This document shows, one piece after another, positions 35,032 to 44,063 of a stretch of DNA of 64,000 nt. Position 1 is the stretch's first letter, and each line of letters starts with the position of its first letter. Both the position numbers and the translations under genes were made by a program. The notes under the pieces were generated by a model. It was given only the letters and a program-made list of their open reading frames with translations, ran no database searches and was not told where the DNA came from. Where the stretch lies: positions 1 through 64,000 of the forward strand of contig JBKCIQ010000101.1 in the NCBI GenBank assembly GCA_046302135.1. The letters run 5' to 3'. The stretch is from AM-1111 sp046302135 (GTDB lineage Bacteria; Bacteroidota; Bacteroidia; B-17B0; Aurantibacillaceae).

Positions 35032-36603
35032 TTAATCTTTTGCGTTATTTCTCTTTTCATTGATGTATAATGCTCCTATTACAAAACATACACCTGCAAC
35101 AATAATAGGATACCACAATCCCTCAAGAAATGGTTTTTCGTATGGTAATTTCATTCCCAACTTAACAGCATCATCATTTGCCTGCGCCGCCTTAGTAGCG
35201 AGAAATGTTGCAATTGCAGGCAACAATCCTCCGAAAATACCATTCCCAATATGATACGGCAATGACATGGATGTGTACCTAATTCGTGTAGGAAAAAGCT
35301 CTACGAGAAATGCGGCAATCGGACCATAAACCATAGTAACAAATACAACCTGCACAAATACCAACAGCACAATCATCCAATAAGAAGCAGAGTCTAACAC
35401 TACAACCAGACTTTTTTTATTTTCAATTTTAGGTCCATTAGGCACAACATTTTTACTGATCTTTTTGATTATTTCTTCATTACTTATGGTACCATCACTA
35501 AAAAAACTTTTTGTTTCTAAAGTGAAAATACTATCACCGTTTATCGGATCCCATTTTTTAATACTTTTTATTTTTTTCAATTCTACTAATTCAGTTTTTT
35601 TGGTAACTGTTGCTAATTCGAACATTGCAGAATAAATTGGTCTTAAGCATAAAATTGCCAGCAACATCCCTGATAACATGATCCACTTTCTGCCAATCTT
35701 GTCTGAAAGATACCCGAAGAAAACAAAAAGAGGAGTTGCAAAAAGTAAAGCCCACATTACCATTGTACTTGCCTGCGATATTTCAACGTGAAGCGTATTT
35801 TGGATGAAACTTAAAGCATAAAACTGACCGGTATACCAAACAACACCCTGTCCCATAACCGCACCAAACAATGCGAGTAAAACAAATTTAAGATTGAGCT
35901 TGTTACCAAAACTTTCCTTTAAAGGATTCTTAGAAATCTTGCCCTCACTCTTAATTTTTTCGAAAAGCGGGGATTCTTTCATACGCATTCGAATGAGCAC
36001 GGAAACTGCAACCATTAAAATAGATATCCAAAAAGGCATTCTCCATCCCCAATCATTAAAGTCATTTTCATTCAATGACTTTTTGGTAACATAAATAACC
36101 ATCAGAGAAAAAAACAAACCAACAGTTGCTGTTGTTTGTATCCAAGATGTCCAGAAGCCTCTTTGGTGATCGGGAGAATGTTCAGCAACATAAGTTGCCG
36201 CACCGCCATATTCACCACCCAAAGCGAGGCCTTGAATTAACCTTAGCAATAATACCAAAATAGGTGAAAAAAGACCAATACTTTCGTATGACGGAACACA
36301 ACCAATTAAAAAAGTTGACAAACCCATCAATACAAGAGTCAACAAAAAAGTATATTTTCTTCCAACCGCATCGCCAATTCTTCCAAAAAAAATTGCACCG
36401 AAGGGCCTTACGACAAAACCGGCGGCAAATGTTGCCAACGTAGAGAGTAATGATAGCAAAGGATTACCGGATGGGAAGAATTTAGTAGAAATTACTGTTG
36501 CAAGACTACCAAAAATATAGAAATCATACCATTCAATAAGAGTACCTAAAGATGAAGCTGCAATTACTTCTATTAATTTTTTCTTTTCTTTAAGTGCTTT
36601 CAT
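35032..36603 (-). CDS. MFS transporter, metabolite:H+ symporter (MHS/ProP-like) family, with a large internal insertion
   Basis: 523 residues with about 12 membrane helices. The MHS pattern is clear: SSLGTLIEWYDFYIFGSLA at the N-terminus, GRIGDAVGRKYTF as the first MFS loop motif, RLIQGLALGGEYGGAATYVAEHSP, and a second GYLSDKIGRKW loop. The C-terminal half has VELFPTRIRYTSMSLPYHIGNG. The family moves organic acids, proline, betaine and similar solutes with protons. Between the eighth and ninth helices there is a hydrophilic insertion of about 75 residues (about 330-405, containing KKWDPINGDSIF) that standard ProP/KgtP proteins lack. The substrate is unknown. It is followed by the two-helix protein at 34790. 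Confidence 0.92.
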   Translation of the reverse strand: MKALKEKKKLIEVIAASSLGTLIEWYDFYIFGSLATVISTKFFPSGNPLLSLLSTLATFAAGFVVRPFGAIFFGRIGDAVGRKYTFLLTLVLMGLSTFLIGCVPSYESIGLFSPILVLLLRLIQGLALGGEYGGAATYVAEHSPDHQRGFWTSWIQTTATVGLFFSLMVIYVTKKSLNENDFNDWGWRMPFWISILMVAVSVLIRMRMKESPLFEKIKSEGKISKNPLKESFGNKLNLKFVLLALFGAVMGQGVVWYTGQFYALSFIQNTLHVEISQASTMVMWALLFATPLFVFFGYLSDKIGRKWIMLSGMLLAILCLRPIYSAMFELATVTKKTELVELKKIKSIKKWDPINGDSIFTLETKSFFSDGTISNEEIIKKISKNVVPNGPKIENKKSLVVVLDSASYWMIVLLVFVQVVFVTMVYGPIAAFLVELFPTRIRYTSMSLPYHIGNGIFGGLLPAIATFLATKAAQANDDAVKLGMKLPYEKPFLEGLWYPIIVAGVCFVIGALYINEKRNNAKD

Positions 36604-36788
36604 TTTATAACTTATGCTTTAATATATAGACATAAGAGTTAATGTAAATATATTAATAGTATCTATTATGTGATTGAAAATTAATTCGAATTTTAATCAA
36701 AACTTATTGGGTTTTATAATTGCAATTTTGAGTTGAAATTTAAAACCTAACCGAATTTATTTTTTAAAATTAAAGGAATAATTTAATA

Positions 36789-36938
36789 TTGTATTTAACA
36801 TGGATTCGTGGCGCGGATCTTTCTGAGGCTGATTTATCCAGAGCTAATCTGTCAGGAGCCAACTTAACAGATGCGAAATTAAAAGAAACAAATTTAAAAG
36901 GAGCGAACCTGAAAGGAGTGATTGGATATAATCCTTAG
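36789..36938 (+). pseudogene. Pentapeptide-repeat fragment (short ORF or gene relic)
   Basis: In this 347-base gap one frame encodes seven consecutive pentapeptide repeats ([10 protein letters not shown], then [20 protein letters not shown] and GANLK) and then GVIGYNP and a stop. The frame is preceded by a stop a few codons upstream. The only start candidate is a TTG at 36789, giving 49 residues. Whole pentapeptide-repeat proteins fold as right-handed beta-helices of many more repeats, so this is probably the tail of a decayed gene. A genuine tiny protein cannot be excluded. Apart from this fragment, I see nothing in the rest of the gap. Confidence 0.6.
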
Positions 36939-36950
36939 GTATTTTAAGGT

Positions 36951-37364
36951 CTACTTTTGATTCCAAATAATGTATTTCATTGAAAGATCGGGTGTCGGCG
37001 CTGAACCTCCGGTATAGCGACTAACGGTACTTGTAAGTATCTTTTTTTTGGTGTCATAAATAAAACTTTCTTTAATAGGGTCAGGATACAATTCTTTGTC
37101 TTCACAGCTACAATTAATGGTTACTTTATCCCCAACAACAGTGCATTTACATGGACACTCATCTCGGTAACTTTTACCACTTAAGGATAAAACACCTTGC
37201 ATAACAAAAATTGCTTGGGTATTTGAAATAAACTGAATTGATGTTGTTCCATTTGTTAGTTTATCATATTGCTGAAATTTCAATCCCGAAAAATCAATTT
37301 TAGTCTGAGATCTCATTAAAAATGATAAACAAAATAAAGAGAGCATTAAAATATATGTTTTCAT
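36951..37364 (-). CDS. Small secreted protein of unknown function
   Basis: 137 residues. A signal peptide (about 1-20, ending in MRSQ) is followed by a beta-rich domain with a cysteine cluster (ECPCKC, then NCSCEDKE) that could bind metal or form disulfides. I do not recognise a family. It resembles small lipocalin-like or META-like secreted proteins only in the general beta pattern. It ends 13 bases from the pentapeptide fragment on the other strand. No operon partner is evident. Confidence 0.7.
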   Translation of the reverse strand: MKTYILMLSLFCLSFLMRSQTKIDFSGLKFQQYDKLTNGTTSIQFISNTQAIFVMQGVLSLSGKSYRDECPCKCTVVGDKVTINCSCEDKELYPDPIKESFIYDTKKKILTSTVSRYTGGSAPTPDLSMKYIIWNQK

Positions 37365-37454
37365 AATTTGTTTTTTATAAAACTAAAATTACTTAAAAAA
37401 ATTTACAGATAATTTCAGCATAATTAAAAATAATTCTTATTATATGATTTAGAT

Positions 37455-39650
37455 TCAGGGAATTTTCACTCCAATCAAACAAACATCATCTACCTGCTCT
37501 ACGCCATATTTCCAAGAATTAAATGTGCTTTCCAAGTGAGCTTTTTGATCTTCCATATTTAAGTTACAATATTCTAGAAGTAATTCTTTAAGTTGAGCTG
37601 CCTTAAATTTTTTTCCTTTAGGACCACCAAACTGATCCTGATAGCCGTCTGTGAAAATATAAATAATATCACCTGAATTCAATTTTACCTCATGAGTGGT
37701 AAAAGGTTTAAGATCCATGTATTTACCAATTGGCTGTTTATCGGGTTTGATTTCTTCTATTTGCTTTGTTTCTTTCCTGAATATCCATAACGGATTATTC
37801 GCTCCGGACCATTGCAAAGTTGTTCCGTCTAAAGCGCAAAAACTGATATCCATACCATCTTTTACTTCCTCATCACTCTTTCCAAATTCTTCAATCACAA
37901 TTTTTCTTGTCTGCTCAAGAATTTTCGCAGGATCTGTGCATCCAAATTCATTTACACTTCGGTTGAGCGCATTATTACATACAACACTTACCATAGCACC
38001 CGGCACCCCGTGGCCTGTACAATCCGCGGCCGCATAATAAATTGTGCCTCCTTTTTTAATCATCCAATAGAAATCTCCTGCTACAATATCTTTTGGCTTG
38101 TAAAGAACAAAACTCTGATCGAAGTTTTCAGAAAAAAAACGAAGTGGCGGAAGTATCGCACCTTGTATACGTTTGGCGTAATTAATTGAATCTAAAATTT
38201 CATGGTTTTTCTCTTCGAGTATCTTTTTTTGCTCAGTTAATTCAACTGTTCGTTCCTTAACTTGAAATTCTAAAATTTCATTTTGATTACTTAATATTCT
38301 TTGCTTTTCTTCTTGCTCACGCACAGTAGCCGCTGTTAATTCCTCAACTTTTGAAAATTGCAACTTAAGATTCTTGTTATCTGAAGCATACCCACGTACT
38401 AAAGAAATCAAAATGCTTAACGGAACCGAAACCACGCAAGCGAAATAATAATAGTTATTGGAATAAGTTATTTTATTCGATTTAAAAAAGACAACTTCAG
38501 AGGCAACTATTAAAATGTAAATTAAAGGAATCATCATTCCTGTTAAAATAATAAATGCATTATTCTTTTTTTCTTTAATTGCACGAAAAACCAGTATAAG
38601 TGGATATATTACAGAAATTGATAAGGAAATGAAAAGCAAAAATGCACTTATAAATAAAAAGACGTTATATATTCCATCATCATCTATTGCAAAATAGATA
38701 ATTATAGTTATTACAATAAATATAGCTGTTACAATTAAAATCCATTTTGTCAACTTTGGCATTTTATAATTAAAAAAAGAAATAATAAATAAGTTGAATG
38801 AGATAGGGGTAAGTAACAATGATAAAAAGAGTAATTGAATTACAACAGGAGAATAAATTCCGCGCCCATTAATCAATTCCATAAAAACAAATAAAAACAC
38901 ACCGCAAGAAACAGTAAATAATGCGCCAAACAAATATTTACTCTCTTTCATCCCCATAAAATAAAGTAGAAAATACAATAGTGTAATTGTTGCATAAAAA
39001 AAAGCTGAACCGGAAGTAAATGAAACAAAGTCAATACGTTCTCCTATCTCCTTTGAAAATTCAAAAAAAGTCTTTACATCAATTCCGGCTCTTGAGACAA
39101 ATACTGAGTGCTGATCAGTGAAACTTACCTTAAAGTAAACAAGCGTTGAATTTTTATTCAAAGAGACAGGGATCGTATTTTGTAGTTCTGACCAACCGTC
39201 CTTGCTATTTAAATATTTTTTATCGAAAAATTTCTTATTATTAATCCAAACTTCTGTGACGTAAGGATTGGGAATAGGTAAAAATAAAACATGGCCAAAC
39301 AATTGGTCTGGAGCTTCAATCTTTAAGCCTAGCCAGTAATTTTTTAGTTTCCGGTTATCAAATTTACTGAATGCGCTGTCGTTTAACCAACCGTTCATTG
39401 TGCTATCCAAACCTATCTTTTCATCCCCTGATGGATTAAACCTATACACCACTTCCTTCTCTTTGCTAATCTCAGAAAATACGTTGGTCATGTCCAATTC
39501 CACGCGTTTCAAATCTTTTCCATTTATTTTAATTTTATCTAATGGTAAATCTCCTGTTGAGTTTTGTGCCTCAATTTTGCAAATAGAAAATAGGATACTT
39601 AATACAAGTAAAACTCTTATTAAAATATAGGATTTAATAATGAATTTCAT
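37455..39650 (-). CDS. Membrane-bound SpoIIE family phosphatase with 7TMR-DISM sensor
   Basis: 731 residues. A signal peptide (about 1-28) precedes an extracytoplasmic beta-sandwich of the 7TMR-DISM type (about 50-195, with FLPIPNPYVTEVWINNKK), then seven hydrophobic segments (about 205-430), a long coiled coil (about 435-505) and a SpoIIE/PP2C phosphatase (about 520-730). Its metal motifs are VAGDFYW, AAADCTGHGVPGAMVSVV, KDGMDISF, TDGYQDQFGGPKG and VDDVCLIG. It should sense an envelope ligand and control a partner-switching phosphorylation state in the cytosol. It is the second SpoIIE phosphatase within 10 kb and resembles the catalytic part of the receiver-SpoIIE protein at 29187, so both could act on the same regulator. 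Confidence 0.93.
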   Translation of the reverse strand: MKFIIKSYILIRVLLVLSILFSICKIEAQNSTGDLPLDKIKINGKDLKRVELDMTNVFSEISKEKEVVYRFNPSGDEKIGLDSTMNGWLNDSAFSKFDNRKLKNYWLGLKIEAPDQLFGHVLFLPIPNPYVTEVWINNKKFFDKKYLNSKDGWSELQNTIPVSLNKNSTLVYFKVSFTDQHSVFVSRAGIDVKTFFEFSKEIGERIDFVSFTSGSAFFYATITLLYFLLYFMGMKESKYLFGALFTVSCGVFLFVFMELINGRGIYSPVVIQLLFLSLLLTPISFNLFIISFFNYKMPKLTKWILIVTAIFIVITIIIYFAIDDDGIYNVFLFISAFLLFISLSISVIYPLILVFRAIKEKKNNAFIILTGMMIPLIYILIVASEVVFFKSNKITYSNNYYYFACVVSVPLSILISLVRGYASDNKNLKLQFSKVEELTAATVREQEEKQRILSNQNEILEFQVKERTVELTEQKKILEEKNHEILDSINYAKRIQGAILPPLRFFSENFDQSFVLYKPKDIVAGDFYWMIKKGGTIYYAAADCTGHGVPGAMVSVVCNNALNRSVNEFGCTDPAKILEQTRKIVIEEFGKSDEEVKDGMDISFCALDGTTLQWSGANNPLWIFRKETKQIEEIKPDKQPIGKYMDLKPFTTHEVKLNSGDIIYIFTDGYQDQFGGPKGKKFKAAQLKELLLEYCNLNMEDQKAHLESTFNSWKYGVEQVDDVCLIGVKIP

Positions 39651-39699
39651 CTTTAATTATTTTGCTTTTTCAATAAAATGTTAAATTTAACAAAACAAA

Positions 39700-39742
39700 A
39701 ACCGGCCTTCAACGTAAACAAATGAAACGCGAAAGACCGGTT
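39700..39742 (-). terminator. Rho-independent terminator of the higA-like gene
   Basis: Read leftward, AACCGGTCTT pairs with AAGGCCGGTT (10 pairs with one G-U) across a loop of about 23 bases, followed by TTTTTGTTTTG. It lies about 20 bases past the stop codon of the gene at 39761. Confidence 0.7.
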
Positions 39743-39760
39743 AAAGATATTTTGAAAATT

Positions 39761-40066
39761 TTATTTCTTTTTACCTGATTTATTTGCAGGTTTGATTGTC
39801 TTTAGAATTGACTTTAATTTTTTGGTCTCAAGCTCAAGATCAAACTCATCCTGAATATTCAACCAGTATTTTGGGCTATTGCTGAAATATGCTGATAACC
39901 TAAGAGCTGTATCTACAGAAATTCTACGATTACCTTTAATGATTTCGGAAATTCTTGTTTGAGGAATTTTGATGTCAGTAGCAAGTTTGTAGCCACTTAT
40001 ACCTGCAGGAACAAGAAACTTCTTTTTCAAAATTTTTCCTGGATGATTGTTGTTGTCTTTTTTCAT
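39761..40066 (-). CDS. higA: HigA-family HTH transcriptional regulator / antitoxin, apparently without HigB
   Basis: 101 residues from the ATG at 40066. A longer reading from an ATG at 40093 is unlikely because that codon lies inside the predicted -7 box (40091-40098). The protein has the HigA pattern: HPGKILKKKFLVPAGISGYKLA, then the helix-turn-helix TDIKIPQTRISEIIKGNRRIS and DTALRLSAYFSNSPKYWLNIQ. HigA binds and neutralises the HigB mRNA interferase and represses its own promoter. HigB normally precedes or follows HigA, but no HigB-like frame is present on either side (39651-39760 or 40067-40368). It may be an orphan antitoxin or regulate genes elsewhere. The basic tail (KPANKSGKKK) is unusual. 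Confidence 0.88.
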   Translation of the reverse strand: MKKDNNNHPGKILKKKFLVPAGISGYKLATDIKIPQTRISEIIKGNRRISVDTALRLSAYFSNSPKYWLNIQDEFDLELETKKLKSILKTIKPANKSGKKK

Positions 40067-40090
40067 TGGATGTTTTTTATTTATTGACTT

Positions 40091-40120
40091 CAAATATAGA
40101 AAATATTAGAGTAATACAAA
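40091..40120 (-). promoter_or_regulatory. Predicted Bacteroidota promoter of the higA-like gene
   Basis: Read leftward, TTTG at 40117-40120 is followed after about 18 bases by TATATTTG (40091-40098), a full match to the -33/-7 pattern of the phylum. The start would fall roughly 10 bases past it, so the ATG at 40066 is the usable start codon. The rest of the 302-base gap (40067-40368) is AT-rich, and I see no gene in it on either strand. Confidence 0.6.
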
Positions 40121-40368
40121 TAATAATTTTGAAAAATCAATTCAAATAAGTTAAATTTCGTATTTTATGATTTGACCCCTTTACACGATATTAACGCTTA
40201 AAGTTACTAATTCACATAAAAAACATTAAGTGTAGTACGTATTATTAAAATTCAATTTTAACAGTCAATTAAATTGAAAACGAAGATTTTTGGTAAACAA
40301 AATAACCGTCAATTTCGAGTCTTTCCATTAGAAGTTTATTTATGTTTAACAAAGGCATTATCGTAAAC

Positions 40369-42381
40369 TCAAAACAGTCCATTTAATAAATCATCCTTCA
40401 CAATATTGGGAAGTGTTACCTTCAATTGCGGTGTTCTTTCCATTTCTCTCTTAATAGCAAATAATGCTTCCTCGTTCCGTGCCCACCCTCTCCGTGCAAT
40501 ACCATTATTGACATCCCAAAACAACATGGATCGCAAATTATTTTCGGCTTCCTCACTTCCATCCAACACTAAACCAAACCCACCGTTGATCACTTCTCCC
40601 CATCCGACTCCACCGCCGTTATGCAAACTCACCCAAGTAGCGCCTCTAAAAGCATCTCCGACAAAGTTTTGCACAGCCATATCCGCAGTAAAAGCAGATC
40701 CATCGTAAATATTTGAAGTCTCTCTGTAAGGAGAGTCTGTACCACTTACATCGTGGTGATCTCTTCCCAAAACAACAGGAGCAGAAATTTTACCCTCTTT
40801 TATTGCTTTGTTAATAGCTGATGAAATTTTTATTCTTCCTTCACTGTCTGCATACAATATTCTTGCTTGAGATCCCACAACCAAATTATTCTTCATTGCA
40901 TCTTTTGTCCACCTAATATTATCATTTAATTGTTGCTTAATTTCTTCTGGAGCACCTTTGTAAATTTCCTCTTGTACTGCTAATGCTATTTCATCAGTTA
41001 CTTGTAAATCCTTAGGATTACCCGAAGTACAAACCCAACGAAAGGGCCCAAAACCATAATCAAAACACATTGGACCTAAAATATCTTGAACATATGATTT
41101 GTACTTAAAAGTCCCATCGGGATTTATAATGTCTGCTCCTGCCCTGCTCGCTTCCAATAGAAAAGCATTTCCATAATCGAAAAAATACATGCCTTTTTTA
41201 GAAAGCGAGTTAATTGCATTGGTTTGACGTACTAACGATTTACGTACTAAATCTTTAAATTGATCAGGATCTTTAGCCATCATTTCATTAGCCTTTTCAT
41301 AGGAAATACCCACAGGATAATACCCACCAGCCCATGGATTATGCAAAGACGTTTGGTCAGAACCAATTTCAACTGAGATGTTTTCATTGTCCAACCTCTC
41401 CCATAAATCTACTATGTTACCATCATAAGCAATTGAAACGGCTTCATTGTTTTTTCTTGCAGTTTGAATTCTTTGAATGATCTCGCTTAAATCACTGTAA
41501 ACCTCATCCACCCATCCTTGTTCATGTCTTTTTTTAGTTGCTTTAGGGTTAATCTCAGCTACCACAGAAATTAAACCTGAGATTTTTCCAGCCTTAGGTT
41601 GTGCCCCACTCATTCCTCCTAAACCGGCAGTAACGAACAACGGAATTCCATTTTTTGATGAAACCTTACGTGCTGCGTTCATAACAGTAATGGTAGTTCC
41701 GTGAACAATTCCCTGAGGACCTATGTACATGAATGAACCAGCAGTCATTTGGCCATACTGAGTAACTCCTAAGGCATTAAACTTTTCCCAGTCATCAGGC
41801 TTACTGTAATTCGGGATCATCATTCCATTTGTAATAACAACACGTGGTGCGTTCTTAGAGGATGGAAATAATCCAAATGGGTGGCCAGAATATAGTACTA
41901 GCGTTTGCTCATCTGTCATCGTTGCAAGATATTGCATGGTCAGAAGGTACTGCGCCCAATTCTGAAAGACACTTCCGTTTCCGCCGTAGGTAATCAACTC
42001 GTGAGGATGTTGAGCAATTGCATAATCCAAATTGTTGCTCAACATGTGCATGATTGCTGCCGCCTTTTTCGATTGATTAGGATACTCTTCTATTGGCCTT
42101 GCATAAATTTTATAATCCGGACGGAAGCGATACATATATATTCTGCCATATTTATTCAATTCTTCGGCAAATTCCTTTGCGAGAATCGCATGATGTTTTT
42201 CAGGAAAATAACGCAAAGCGTTACGAACAGCAAGCACTTTTTCGGAAGGGTTCAATATGTCTTTACGCTTTGGGGCATGGTTTATGGAAGAATCAAATTC
42301 TTTTAATGCTGGTAGCTCATCAGGAATTCCTTGCAAAACAAGTTTAGCAAACTCCTCTTTAGATATAATGTTATTTATCAT
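40369..42381 (-). CDS. hutU: Urocanate hydratase
   Basis: 670 residues, longer than the ~555 of most bacterial urocanases, as is usual in Bacteroidota. It converts urocanate to 4-imidazolone-5-propionate using NAD+ as an electrophile, the second step of histidine degradation. Family motifs are present: GGNGSVFQNWAQYLLTMQYL, YSGHPFGLFPS, NAARKVSSKNGIPLFVTAGLGGMSGAQPKAG (NAD-binding, written here as overlapping parts NAARKVSSKNG and GLGGMSGAQPKAG), GSDQTSLHNPWAGGYYP and the C-terminal HNGGGVGWGEVINGGFG. No hutH, hutI or hutG lies in the window. The gene is read leftward, with a 302-base gap between it and the higA-like gene. Confidence 0.96.
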   Translation of the reverse strand: MINNIISKEEFAKLVLQGIPDELPALKEFDSSINHAPKRKDILNPSEKVLAVRNALRYFPEKHHAILAKEFAEELNKYGRIYMYRFRPDYKIYARPIEEYPNQSKKAAAIMHMLSNNLDYAIAQHPHELITYGGNGSVFQNWAQYLLTMQYLATMTDEQTLVLYSGHPFGLFPSSKNAPRVVITNGMMIPNYSKPDDWEKFNALGVTQYGQMTAGSFMYIGPQGIVHGTTITVMNAARKVSSKNGIPLFVTAGLGGMSGAQPKAGKISGLISVVAEINPKATKKRHEQGWVDEVYSDLSEIIQRIQTARKNNEAVSIAYDGNIVDLWERLDNENISVEIGSDQTSLHNPWAGGYYPVGISYEKANEMMAKDPDQFKDLVRKSLVRQTNAINSLSKKGMYFFDYGNAFLLEASRAGADIINPDGTFKYKSYVQDILGPMCFDYGFGPFRWVCTSGNPKDLQVTDEIALAVQEEIYKGAPEEIKQQLNDNIRWTKDAMKNNLVVGSQARILYADSEGRIKISSAINKAIKEGKISAPVVLGRDHHDVSGTDSPYRETSNIYDGSAFTADMAVQNFVGDAFRGATWVSLHNGGGVGWGEVINGGFGLVLDGSEEAENNLRSMLFWDVNNGIARRGWARNEEALFAIKREMERTPQLKVTLPNIVKDDLLNGLF

Positions 42382-42502
42382 TTGTAGAAATATTTATTCA
42401 AACTCAAATTTGAGAAAAAAAGTAAGATAAAACTCATCTCAGAAGGAAATTATTTCGTCGCAAAACTTTTAGAAAACGAATAAATTACCTTAACTTTTGA
42501 AA

Positions 42503-44059
42503 ATGAAATTAAAAATTCTGTTTTCATTTTTTTTCACTTTTTTCTTTGTTTTCAGTTTTTCACAACCAAACTATTTTTCAAAGGTTTATTTCGCACAACA
42601 ATCGCTTCAAGTTTACGAAGCAGTAAAATGCATTGGAGATAATTTTACTGTTGTTGGTGAAAAAGACAGCGAGGGATTTATTATGAAAATTGATTCTTCA
42701 GGAAACTTACTTTGGAACAGACAATTAGGCAACACCTATACTGAAAGATTTACATCACTCACTCAAATCAATGATTCTACTTTTGCCGCATGCGGTAAAA
42801 CTTTAACAGCCGGAAACAATTTAGATGTATTTATTACTTACTTTAAATTAAACGGAGTCATTATCTTGAATAAAAAAATTGATCTTGGATTTTCTGAAGA
42901 AGCAACAAGCATATCCTCCACAAGTGACCATGGCTTAATACTAAGCGCAGTAGTGCATGGTTCAGGATCTGCTCCGTATGATAAAATTGGAATAATTAAA
43001 CTAGATTCTAACGCAAATTTGCAGTGGGGAAAAATTTTCAATTACGGAACAAATGCAGACATTCCTTACACCATAAAACAAGTTCAGGACAGCAATTATA
43101 TGCTTTGCGGATACATCGAAAATTTTCCTCCTTTTGATGCCGATGGCTCATTGATTTATCTAGATAAAAACGGAAACATCATTTGGTCGAACAAGTATCA
43201 GGTTGGAAACAACTGGTCTATGTTCAAGGATTTTGAGGCGGATAATTTTGGCATTACAGGATTAATTTCTACACCTGATATGAAGTTATGTCTTGCTAGA
43301 ATTGATTACAGTGGGAATCTAATTTGGAATAAAAGTTATTATGGCGCCTATCAAATGGTGACAATAAACGATCAGTACACTAAACTCAATCGCACTTCAG
43401 ATGGCAAACTTCTTTTAACTGGAATGCAGACTCTTATTAAAACAGATTCTACAGGAAATCTATTGTGGTCTACATCTCCAATGATGTACAGTTGCAGAAC
43501 AATTGAGTCCAATAATAAAGACTTGACAATAATAGGTAACGGGCCTGTGATAGGCGTGACGCATCCAATAACATTTAATCCGCACATAGGTATTGTAAGG
43601 GCAGACTCAGTAGGAAATTTTATTTTATGTAATCAAATCCCGAATTCTGTTGGAATCCTTAACGATAGCATTTACCCAATTGGCATCAATTATTCCGTTA
43701 CAACTTCAGGAGCAATTACCAGTATATCTATAATTCAAGACACGAGTCAAATTTTTGTAAATACCGGTTGCGTTAATTTCTATGGGTCAAATGAAACAGT
43801 AAATTACAGCGACTCAGATTCTAAATTTTACCCTAATCCCGCAGGTGATTTTACTTCCATTAAATTAAATGGAATCGAAAAAAGTGAATATGAGTCAGTA
43901 AAAATTTTTGATGCTTTCGGTAGAGAAATGTTAATTAATGGCAAATTTTCAGACGATGTACTACAGCTTAATTTAGCTACTATACCAAGCGGAATTTATT
44001 TTATTTGCCTCAATCGGAGAAAATCACCAATAAAACAGAAATTACTAATCAATCATTAG
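42503..44059 (+). CDS. Secreted protein with T9SS type A sorting domain
   Basis: 518 residues from the ATG at 42503 (a TTG two codons earlier is less likely). A signal peptide (about 1-20) precedes a propeller-like series of repeats with the pattern IDSSGNLLWNRQLG / LDSNANLQWGKIF / LDKNGNIIWSNKY / IDYSGNLIWNKSYY / TDSTGNLLWS. The last ~80 residues match a type A T9SS C-terminal domain: FYPNPAGDFTSIKL, VKIFDAFGREML and IPSGIYFICLN. It should be secreted by the type IX system and anchored or released. No catalytic motif is evident, and such proteins are common and uncharacterised in Bacteroidota. Confidence 0.87.
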   Translation: MKLKILFSFFFTFFFVFSFSQPNYFSKVYFAQQSLQVYEAVKCIGDNFTVVGEKDSEGFIMKIDSSGNLLWNRQLGNTYTERFTSLTQINDSTFAACGKTLTAGNNLDVFITYFKLNGVIILNKKIDLGFSEEATSISSTSDHGLILSAVVHGSGSAPYDKIGIIKLDSNANLQWGKIFNYGTNADIPYTIKQVQDSNYMLCGYIENFPPFDADGSLIYLDKNGNIIWSNKYQVGNNWSMFKDFEADNFGITGLISTPDMKLCLARIDYSGNLIWNKSYYGAYQMVTINDQYTKLNRTSDGKLLLTGMQTLIKTDSTGNLLWSTSPMMYSCRTIESNNKDLTIIGNGPVIGVTHPITFNPHIGIVRADSVGNFILCNQIPNSVGILNDSIYPIGINYSVTTSGAITSISIIQDTSQIFVNTGCVNFYGSNETVNYSDSDSKFYPNPAGDFTSIKLNGIEKSEYESVKIFDAFGREMLINGKFSDDVLQLNLATIPSGIYFICLNRRKSPIKQKLLINH

Positions 44060-44063
44060 ATTT

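Noticed and set aside
40067..40368. Possible HigB toxin gene next to the HigA-type gene
   Set aside because: Both strands were read: stops are frequent and no frame resembles the ~90-residue RelE fold.
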